Assembly: GCA_024515975.1 (NCBI GenBank)
Contig: JAMSKV010000009.1
Coordinates: forward strand, 105,633 to 169,632
Direction: 5' to 3'
DNA: 64,000 bases
DNA from: Endosaccharibacter trunci
Lineage (GTDB): Bacteria > Pseudomonadota > Alphaproteobacteria > Acetobacterales > Acetobacteraceae
The translations under genes were made by a program, and so were the position numbers. The notes beneath the pieces were generated by a model. The model did not search any database, was not told where the DNA came from, and saw only the letters and a list, made by a program, of their open reading frames with translations. Positions within the stretch are counted from its first letter, which is position 1; each line of letters opens with the position of its first letter. This document shows, piece after piece, positions 57,755 to 64,000 of the stretch.

Positions 57755-58978
57755 ATGACCGAAGAATTCCACCGCATCCGCCGCTTGCCGCCCTACGTGT
57801 TCGCGGAGGTCAACAAGGCCAAGGCCGCGGCCCGCCACCGTGGCGAGGACATCATCGATCTCGGCATGGGCAATCCCGACAGCGCCCCGCCGCCGCATGT
57901 GGTGCAGAAGCTGGTGGAGACCGTCGCCGATCCGCGTGCGCACGGTTATTCCGTGTCCAAAGGCATTCCTGGCCTGCGCAAGGCGCTGGCGGGGTACTAT
58001 GCGCGCCGTTTCGGCGTGAAGCTCGATCCCGAGACCGAGGTGGTCGCGACGCTCGGCTCCAAGGAAGGCCTGGCCAACCTGTCCGCCGCCATCACCAGCC
58101 CTGGCGACACCATCCTGGTGCCCAATCCGTCCTATCCGATCCACCAGTTCGGTTTCATCATCGCCGGTGCTTCCGTGCGCTCGATCCCCGCGCATCCGGG
58201 CGAGGACATGCTGCGCGCGCTGGATCGCGCCGTGCGCCATTCCGTGCCCAAGCCCACCGCGCTGATCGTCAACTTCCCGTCGAACCCGACCGCCTTCCTG
58301 GCGGATCTCGATTTCTACAAGGAGCTTGTGGCCTTCGCGCGCCGTGAGGATATCTGGATTCTCAGCGATCTCGCTTATGCCGAGATCTATTTCGGCAGCA
58401 ACGTGCCGCCGTCGATCCTGCAGGTGGACGGCGCCAAGGACGTGGCGGTGGAATTCACATCGCTGTCCAAGACCTATTCCATGGCCGGCTGGCGCATGGG
58501 CTTCGCGGCCGGCAATCCGAGGCTCATCAATGCGCTCACGCGGATCAAATCCTATCTCGATTACGGCGCCTTCACGCCGATCCAGGTGGCGGCGGTCGCG
58601 GCGCTGAACGGGCCGCAGGATTGCGTGGAACAGATGCGCACCCTGTATCGCGAGCGTCGCGACGTGCTGATTCGTGGCCTTTCCGCCGCCGGCTGGGAGG
58701 TTCCGTCGCCGGAAGGGTCCATGTTCGCCTGGGCGCCGATTCCGGAGCGATTCGCCCATCTGGGAAGCGTCGAGTTTTCCAAGCTGCTGCTCGCCAGGGC
58801 GGGCGTCGCGGTGGCGCCGGGTCTCGGTTTCGGCGAATACGGCGAAGGCTTCGTGCGGATCGGCCTGGTGGAGAACACCCAGCGGCTCCGTCAGGCGACG
58901 CGGAACATCAAGGCGTTCCTGCACAACAACAATGCCGGTCCGGGCTTGTCCGACGTCGTTCATCTGGAAAAAGCGTGA
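57755..58978 (+). CDS. alaC: Pyridoxal-phosphate aminotransferase (AlaC-like)
   Basis: A 407-residue fold-type I enzyme. The PLP lysine is in TSLSKTYSMAGWRMGF, and YSVSKGIPGLRKALAGYYAR and NFPSNPTA are shared with AlaC and LL-DAP aminotransferases. Length and the FGVKLDPETEVVATLGSKEG segment favour the alanine-synthesising AlaC group. Its stop overlaps the hom start (TGATG), and an aminotransferase just before hom is common in alphaproteobacteria. Confidence 0.88.
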   Translation: MTEEFHRIRRLPPYVFAEVNKAKAAARHRGEDIIDLGMGNPDSAPPPHVVQKLVETVADPRAHGYSVSKGIPGLRKALAGYYARRFGVKLDPETEVVATLGSKEGLANLSAAITSPGDTILVPNPSYPIHQFGFIIAGASVRSIPAHPGEDMLRALDRAVRHSVPKPTALIVNFPSNPTAFLADLDFYKELVAFARREDIWILSDLAYAEIYFGSNVPPSILQVDGAKDVAVEFTSLSKTYSMAGWRMGFAAGNPRLINALTRIKSYLDYGAFTPIQVAAVAALNGPQDCVEQMRTLYRERRDVLIRGLSAAGWEVPSPEGSMFAWAPIPERFAHLGSVEFSKLLLARAGVAVAPGLGFGEYGEGFVRIGLVENTQRLRQATRNIKAFLHNNNAGPGLSDVVHLEKA

Positions 58979-60279
58979 TGGCTTCTCCTGCGTCTCTCCG
59001 CGTCGGCATCGCCGGACTGGGCACGGTCGGCGCTGGAACAGTCTCGCTTCTGCGCGCCAACGCCGCCCTGATCGAGGCTCGCGCCGGCCGGCCGGTCGTC
59101 GTCACCGCGATCTCCGCGCGCGACCGGTCGCGCGATCGCGGCATCGCGCTCGACGGTCTTCGTTGGCACGACGACCCGCTGGCGCTGGCCAACGATCGCG
59201 ACGTCGATGTGGTGGTGGAACTGATTGGCGGCGCGGAAGGCCCGGCCCGTCGCCTGGTGGAGCACGCGCTCGGCAATGGCCGGCCGGTGGTGACCGCCAA
59301 CAAGGCGCTGATCGCCGTGCATGGCGCGACCCTGGCCGCGAGCGCCGAGCGCGCCGGCGTGGCGCTGGCCTTCGAGGCCGCCGTTGCCGGCGGCATTCCG
59401 GTGATCAAGGCGCTGCGCGAGGGGCTGGCCGCGGACCGGCTTCTGCGTATCGGCGGCATCCTGAACGGCACCTGCAATTACATCCTCACCGCCATGCGCG
59501 AGAGCGGGCGCGGCTTCGATGAGGTGCTCCAGGAGGCGCAGGCGCTGGGCTATGCCGAGGCCGATCCGTCCACCGACGTGGACGGCATCGACGCGGCGCA
59601 CAAGCTGGCGATCCTCGCCGCTCTGGCGTTCGGCCGTCCGGTGGATTTCTCCTCGGTCCATGTCGAGGGCATCCGCTCGATCGGCGCGCTGGATATCGGC
59701 TTCGCCAACGAGCTCGGCTATCGGATCAAGCTGCTCGGCATCGCCCGTCATACCGAGCGGGGCGTGGAGACGCGCGTGCATCCCTGCCTGGTGCCGATCG
59801 CGGCACCGATCGCCCAGGTGGATGGCGTCTTCAACGCCGTGGTCGCCGAAGGCGAATTCGTCGGCCGCCTGATGCTGGAGGGCAGGGGGGCCGGCGCCGG
59901 CCCGACCGCCACGGCCGTGGTCGCCGATCTGATCGACATCGCCCGCGGCTCGCTGGTGCCGGCCTGGGGGGCTTCGTCCGGCGCGCTGTCCGCGCTGGTT
60001 TCGGTGCCTATGAGCGAGCGTAGCGGCGATTTCTATCTGCGCCTGTCCGTGCTCGACCGTCCGGGTGTGATCGCGGAGATCGCCGGGGTGCTGCGTGATT
60101 GCGGCGTGTCCCTGCGCTCCATGTTGCAGCACGGGCGAGAGGCGGCGGAGGGTGCGGTGCCGATCGTTCTGGTCACGCACGAAACGTCGGAAGCCGCCAT
60201 GCAGGCCGCGCTGGAGAAGATCGCCGCGCTGGATGTCGTGCTGCCCCGTCCCACCATGCTGCGGATCGAGCCGGGCTGA
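58978..60279 (+). CDS. hom: Homoserine dehydrogenase
   Basis: Converts aspartate semialdehyde to homoserine for threonine and methionine. The 433-residue chain has the NAD loop GIAGLGTVGAGTV, the catalytic region GGILNGTCNYILTAM, and DPSTDVDGIDAAHKL. A C-terminal ACT domain (LRLSVLDRPGVIAEIAGVLR) suggests feedback control. The start overlaps the aminotransferase stop by one base. The open frame upstream within the aminotransferase is not used. Confidence 0.96.
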   Translation: MASPASLRVGIAGLGTVGAGTVSLLRANAALIEARAGRPVVVTAISARDRSRDRGIALDGLRWHDDPLALANDRDVDVVVELIGGAEGPARRLVEHALGNGRPVVTANKALIAVHGATLAASAERAGVALAFEAAVAGGIPVIKALREGLAADRLLRIGGILNGTCNYILTAMRESGRGFDEVLQEAQALGYAEADPSTDVDGIDAAHKLAILAALAFGRPVDFSSVHVEGIRSIGALDIGFANELGYRIKLLGIARHTERGVETRVHPCLVPIAAPIAQVDGVFNAVVAEGEFVGRLMLEGRGAGAGPTATAVVADLIDIARGSLVPAWGASSGALSALVSVPMSERSGDFYLRLSVLDRPGVIAEIAGVLRDCGVSLRSMLQHGREAAEGAVPIVLVTHETSEAAMQAALEKIAALDVVLPRPTMLRIEPG

Positions 60280-60318
60280 TCCGGCCTGCTCGTTCGAACC
60301 GAAGGCTCAGGAGTTTCC

Positions 60319-61311
60319 ATGACCGCCACCTCCGACAAGAGCTACCAGACCGATCGCAACCTGGCCCTCGAACTCGTGCGGGTGACGGAGGCGGCGGCGA
60401 TCGGCGCGTCGCATTGGACCGGTCGCGGCCTGAAGAACGAGGCCGACGGCGCGGCGGTGGAAGCCATGCGCCATGCCTTCGACACGGTGGCGATCGACGG
60501 CACCGTGGTGATCGGCGAAGGCGAGATGGACGAAGCGCCGATGTTGTATATCGGCGAGAAGGTGGGGGCTGGCGGTCCGGCCATGGATATTGCCGTGGAT
60601 CCGCTGGAAGGCACGGTGCTCTGCGCCAAGAACCTGCCCAACGCGCTCACCGTGGTCGCCCTCGCGGAACGCGGCAAATTCCTGCATGCCCCCGACATCT
60701 ACATGGACAAGATCGCCGTGGGCGGCGGCCTGCCGGACGATGTGGTCGATCTGGATGCGCCGGTCGGAGAAAACCTCCGCAACCTGGCCCGCGCGCGGGG
60801 CGTCGATATTGCCGACCTGACCTTGTGCACCCTGGACCGCGAGCGCCATGAACGGCTGATCGCGCATACCCGCGAGGCTGGCGCGCGCGTGACGCTGATC
60901 TCGGATGGCGACGTTGCGGGCGTGATCGCCGCCTGCATGGAGGGCAGCGGCGTCGATATCTTCGTCGGTTCAGGCGGCGCGCCGGAGGGTGTGCTGGCCG
61001 CTGCGGCCCTGCGGTGCATCGGCGGCCACATGCAGGCGCGCCTGCTGTTCGAGGACGAGGCGCAGGTGCAGCGCGCGCGCGAGATGGCAGAGGGCGATCC
61101 GCGCCGCCGCCTGTCCCTGGTCGATCTCGCCAGCGGCGACGTGCTGTTTTCCGCCACGGGCGTCACCACCGGCGCGCTGCTGCGTGGCGTCAGCCGCCCC
61201 GGCGGCACCCGTGCGGTGACCCACTCCATCGTCATGCGTTCCAAATCCGGCACCGTCCGCTTCATCGAAGGTCACCACAACTTCGCGACCAAGACCTGGG
61301 GCCGGAGCTGA
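60319..61311 (+). CDS. glpX: Class II fructose-1,6-bisphosphatase
   Basis: Gluconeogenic phosphatase of 330 residues. GEGEMDEAPMLYIGEKVG and DPLEGTVLCAKNLPNA are metal and substrate motifs of the GlpX type. GLLRDCG-like regions of other FBPases are absent. It lies between hom and recJ on the same strand with 39- and 9-base gaps. Acetic acid bacteria lacking phosphofructokinase rely on FBPase for gluconeogenesis and the pentose cycle. Confidence 0.95.
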   Translation: MTATSDKSYQTDRNLALELVRVTEAAAIGASHWTGRGLKNEADGAAVEAMRHAFDTVAIDGTVVIGEGEMDEAPMLYIGEKVGAGGPAMDIAVDPLEGTVLCAKNLPNALTVVALAERGKFLHAPDIYMDKIAVGGGLPDDVVDLDAPVGENLRNLARARGVDIADLTLCTLDRERHERLIAHTREAGARVTLISDGDVAGVIAACMEGSGVDIFVGSGGAPEGVLAAAALRCIGGHMQARLLFEDEAQVQRAREMAEGDPRRRLSLVDLASGDVLFSATGVTTGALLRGVSRPGGTRAVTHSIVMRSKSGTVRFIEGHHNFATKTWGRS

Positions 61312-61320
61312 TCCATAATC

Positions 61321-63153
61321 ATGGCTGACGGGACCGGTCCGGCCAGCCGGGGTGTTCCGGAAGCGGATCGCGGCGATTCCGCCGCCGTGCTCGGCGTCGC
61401 CCCGAGCCTGAGCGGACGGCGCTGGGTCTGGCGAAGCGCCCTTGGCGGTCCGGAAGCTGACAGGGCCGGCTTGCTGCTGGCGCAAAGGCTCGACATTCCC
61501 GAGATGGTGGCGCGTCTCCTGGCCGGGCGTGGCCTGACCGCGGACTCGGCCGCGCATTTCATGCGGCCGACCTTGCGCGCCCTGCTGCCGGACCCGTCCT
61601 GTTTCACCGACATGGATCGTGCCGCCGAACGCCTGGCCCGGGCGGTGAACAGCGGCGAAACCGTCGGTGTGTTCGGCGACTACGACGTGGACGGGGCGTG
61701 TGCGACGGCGCTTCTGGCCGGGCTTCTGCGCGCGCTCGGCTGCACGGTGCACACCCATATTCCCGACCGGATCGCGGAAGGCTACGGCCCCAACGCGCCG
61801 GCTCTGTTGCGGCTGGCGGAGAAGGGAGCGGGACTGGTCGTCTGCGTGGATTGCGGCACCGCTGCGCCCGAGCCCCTGGCCGCTCTGGCCGGCCATGCCG
61901 ACGTGATCGTGCTCGATCACCACAAATCGGATGGCGACGTGCCGCCTGTCCTGGCGACGGTGAATCCGAACCGGCTCGATTGCGCCTCGGGGCAGGGTGC
62001 TTTGTGTGCGACCGCCATCGCGTTCCTGTGCGGCGTGGCGCTGCTGCGGGTGTTGCGTCGCCAGGGCAGGATCGGAGCGGCGCCGGACCTGCTCGAGACG
62101 CTCGATCTCGTCGCCCTGGCCACCATCTGCGACGTGATGCCTCTGACCGGGCTGAATCGTGCCTTGGTGACGCAAGGGCTCAAAGTGATGGCCCGTCGCG
62201 CCCGTCCCGGTCTCGCCGCCCTGCTCGACGTCGCTGCGGTGCGCGAGGCGCCGTCGGCGTTTACCTGCGGCTATGCGCTCGGTCCGAGGATCAATGCGGG
62301 CGGCCGGATCAGTCAGGCCGATCTCGGCGTGCAGCTTCTGCTGAGCGACGACCCGATGCACGCCGCCGCGCTCGCGGAACGGCTGGATGGCGTCAACCGC
62401 GAGCGCCGTGGGGTCGAGACGGCGATTCTGGACCGGGCCATGGCGCTCGGCGAGGAACAGGTTCAGGCAGGTCATGCGGTGCTGCTCCTGGCCGGTGCGG
62501 ATTGGCATCCCGGCGTGGTCGGGATCGTCGCCGGCCGGCTGAAGGAGCGCTTCAACCGTCCGGTCCTGGTCGGCGCGATGCTGGAGGATGGCTCGGTGAA
62601 AGGGTCGGGCCGATCCGTGGACGGGCTCGATCTCGGCACGGTCGTGATCGCGGCGCGCCAGTCGGGCCTGCTCACGACGGGCGGCGGACACGCCATGGCA
62701 GCCGGATTCTCGCTGCCTGCGGAGCGCCTGCCCGCGTTCCATGCCTTTCTGGACCGGCGCCTCGCCGCGGCGTTGCTGCTCCCCCGCGCTCAGGAGTTGC
62801 CGATCGAGGGCGTGATGACCGTGCAGGCCGCGACGGTGGAACTGGCCACCGAGATCGGCCGTCTGGCCCCGTTCGGCGCCGGCAATGCCGAACCCCTGTT
62901 CGCGCTGAGCCGCGCCCGGGTGGCACGGGCCGACCGCATCGGCGGCACGCGCAATACGCTGCGTCTGTTGCTGGAAGGCGAGGGCGGTGGTCCTCGCCTG
63001 AAGGCGCTGCTGTTCCGGGCCGACGAATCGCCGGTCGCCGCGATGCTCGAGCAGCCCGGACCGCCGCTGCATCTGGCTGGCTGGTTGCGCGCCGAATGCT
63101 GGAACGGCAGCACGACTCCCTGCTTTTTCATCCAGGACGCCGCGCTCGCTTGA
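61321..63153 (+). CDS. recJ: Single-stranded-DNA exonuclease RecJ
   Basis: A 610-residue 5'-3' ssDNA exonuclease in recombination and mismatch repair. The DHH domain has FGDYDVDGACATALL and VLDHHKSDGD. The DHHA1 motif is LTTGGGHAMAAGFS, and the OB-fold follows. It starts 9 bases after glpX and ends 61 bases before tRNA-Glu. Confidence 0.95.
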   Translation: MADGTGPASRGVPEADRGDSAAVLGVAPSLSGRRWVWRSALGGPEADRAGLLLAQRLDIPEMVARLLAGRGLTADSAAHFMRPTLRALLPDPSCFTDMDRAAERLARAVNSGETVGVFGDYDVDGACATALLAGLLRALGCTVHTHIPDRIAEGYGPNAPALLRLAEKGAGLVVCVDCGTAAPEPLAALAGHADVIVLDHHKSDGDVPPVLATVNPNRLDCASGQGALCATAIAFLCGVALLRVLRRQGRIGAAPDLLETLDLVALATICDVMPLTGLNRALVTQGLKVMARRARPGLAALLDVAAVREAPSAFTCGYALGPRINAGGRISQADLGVQLLLSDDPMHAAALAERLDGVNRERRGVETAILDRAMALGEEQVQAGHAVLLLAGADWHPGVVGIVAGRLKERFNRPVLVGAMLEDGSVKGSGRSVDGLDLGTVVIAARQSGLLTTGGGHAMAAGFSLPAERLPAFHAFLDRRLAAALLLPRAQELPIEGVMTVQAATVELATEIGRLAPFGAGNAEPLFALSRARVARADRIGGTRNTLRLLLEGEGGGPRLKALLFRADESPVAAMLEQPGPPLHLAGWLRAECWNGSTTPCFFIQDAALA

Positions 63154-63214
63154 CCGGGAGCGTCGGCTCGGCTACCCACTCGCCACCGGACGCCGAGCGC
63201 GACCGGAACGGCCT

Positions 63215-63290
63215 GTCCTGTTCGTCTAGGGGCCTAGGACACCGCCCTTTCACGGCGGTAACACGGGTTCGAATCCCGTACGGGACGCCA
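63215..63290 (+). tRNA. tRNA-Glu (UUC)
   Basis: Acceptor stem GTCCTGT (63215-63221) pairs with ACGGGAC (63280-63286, one G-U pair), with encoded CCA at 63288-63290. The anticodon stem CCGCC/GGCGG closes loop CTTTCAC with anticodon TTC at 63249-63251. The T-loop TTCGAAT is standard. The DNA beyond it differs in composition, and tRNA 3' ends are frequent integration targets. Confidence 0.97.
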
Positions 63291-63524
63291 ATAAAATCAA
63301 GCACTTAGATGGATGAAGAGGGTCCAGGCAGTCAACCTGTTGATCATCTGTTGACCAAACGCATTCGGATTGTTGGGGTGCATCTGGGTCCGGTGTTCAA
63401 CGTGGCGGGTTGCTGATCGGCGGTTGAGCGCGGCTGGCCCCAAATTTTCGGATGTCTCCGCTACGCCCCCCCGCCTCAATCCCCACCCGAACCAGCCGGG
63501 CATCACCACCGCTGCGCCGACTAA
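63291..63524. other. Non-coding stretch after tRNA-Glu
   Basis: The 234 bases after the tRNA begin AATAAAATCAAGC and are less GC-rich than most of the window. I see no integrase, no clear direct repeat of the tRNA 3' end inside the window, and no gene I trust. A 70-residue minus-strand frame (63297-63509) exists but has no supporting ribosome site or motif. Confidence 0.4.
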
Positions 63525-63854
63525 TTAGCGGCACCAGGCGCGGGCTGGCTTGTCGGCGGCAAAGCAGGCTTTTGCGCCCTTTTCGTGGATCTCCACCGGC
63601 TGTTTGACGCCCGCGTATGAACAGATCAGATACGGGTCCATCCTCGGGTCTATGTCCCAGCGGTCCATCTTCCCGTCAGGAACGGGTATCAGGTCAGCCA
63701 TCCCCTCCGGCGGTCCATCGTAAACTGAGACGTTCGCTAGTGGATGCTTGCCGTGTGCGTCGGTGATGCTGGATGGACACGTCATGGGTGATGCGGCGGT
63801 GCAGGATAGGGCGGCGAGGGCCAATCCGGCCGTAGCGATTCTACTCAACCACAT
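63525..63854 (-). CDS. STY0301-family-like exported protein
   Basis: A 109-residue protein with a signal peptide (IATAGLALAALSC, possibly a lipobox). Its mature part has four Cys and the order PMTCPSSI, NVSVYDGPPEGMADLIP, YLICSYAG and GAKACFAAD. This layout matches by eye the STY0301 family, small periplasmic proteins found next to BPSL0067-family proteins and T6SS loci. I chose the ATG at 63854; an ATG at 63869 would overlap the upstream gene more. It overlaps the end of the BPSL0067-like gene, so the pair is translationally coupled. Periplasmic immunity is a possible role. Confidence 0.6.
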   Translation of the reverse strand: MWLSRIATAGLALAALSCTAASPMTCPSSITDAHGKHPLANVSVYDGPPEGMADLIPVPDGKMDRWDIDPRMDPYLICSYAGVKQPVEIHEKGAKACFAADKPARAWCR

Positions 63855-64000
63855 AGAAGGCGTCTCCATCGTCCACCTTTGCGCCGTAGCCCCGAAAGTG
63901 AATGGTGCGCTCGTGGACCGGCTTGGTTCCTTGTGGGGTGCGCCCGTGCCACTGGTCCAACACCTGTATTCCGTCCGCCGTCTGACCGAGGTAGATCGCG
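63841..64000 (-). CDS. BPSL0067-family-like protein, C-terminal part (5' end beyond window)
   Basis: Only the last 52 residues are visible, in the frame ending at the stop 63841-63843. They read IYLGQTADGIQVLDQWHGRT, a short loop, RTIHFRGYGAKVDDGDAFYVVE. This matches the C-terminal signature of the BPSL0067 (NlpC/P60-like amidase) family, which ends '...WDQW...I.F.G......NDGDAFYVIE'. The catalytic Cys lies outside the window. The downstream STY0301-like gene overlaps its stop. With only this fragment the assignment is tentative. Confidence 0.55.
   Translation of the reverse strand, partial: AIYLGQTADGIQVLDQWHGRTPQGTKPVHERTIHFRGYGAKVDDGDAFYVVE

Overview
The window is GC-rich chromosomal DNA from an alphaproteobacterium, most likely an acetic acid bacterium (family Acetobacteraceae). 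This rests on gene content and product character: Tol-Pal, ftsH/folP/glmM, EF-P with EpmA and EpmB, a GH32 levanase, and type I plus type II glutamine synthetases. No rRNA or species marker is present, so I do not name a genus. Coding density is high and most genes are housekeeping. Many neighbours overlap by 1-4 bases (ATGA, GTGA, TTGA, TGATG).

Layout. 1-3534: end of the Tol-Pal envelope block (tolA C-terminus, tolB, pal, cpoB), with a strong hairpin terminator between pal and cpoB. 3596-10886: tilS, ftsH, then folP-glmM-thiD; an opposite-strand gene of unknown function sits between ftsH and folP. 11040-12859: an aspartic-protease-like lipoprotein, ribosomal protein L36 and a TPR protein. 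13009-18026 (minus strand): efp, suhB, an OmpA-like protein, a MotA/ExbB-like and MotB/OmpA-like motor pair, and a GNAT acetyltransferase. epmB (minus) and epmA (plus) follow divergently, so EF-P and two of its lysylation enzymes lie together. 20335-24974: two lipoproteins, thiE, then a coiled-coil protein, zapA, 6S RNA, 5-formyl-THF cyclo-ligase and a YmdB-like phosphoesterase. 25036-37154: a mix of transport, repair, TonB-like and redox genes, a CLC channel, and a DeoR regulator with an SDR dehydrogenase.

37251-43586 is a nitrogen-assimilation block. glnB (PII) and glnA (type I GS, with the adenylylation motif) lie on the minus strand. A type II GS on the plus strand has a near-consensus sigma-54 promoter. 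Between them are an aminotransferase, tRNA-His with what looks like a porin C-terminal remnant behind it, and an SPFH-domain protein. 44756-48988: rplM-rpsI, then argC, a DUF4345 protein, panB and panC. 49167-51272: a secreted GH32 fructan hydrolase whose catalytic region is split by an inserted beta-rich domain. 51507-52184: a ClpP-like peptidase.

The two most unusual parts are accessory. At 52553-56684 three overlapping genes (DegT-type aminotransferase, two-dinucleotide flavoprotein, GT-like protein with a discoidin-like domain) follow an AT-rich region; this could be an uncharacterised amino-sugar or surface-glycan system. At the right end, just past tRNA-Glu, an overlapping pair resembles the BPSL0067 (NlpC/P60-like) and STY0301 families and looks like a toxin/immunity pair at a tRNA-bounded island. 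Between them, 56722-63153 holds an OmpA-like lipoprotein, an AlaC-like aminotransferase, hom, glpX and recJ.

All family assignments come from reading motifs and gene order; no database search was run.
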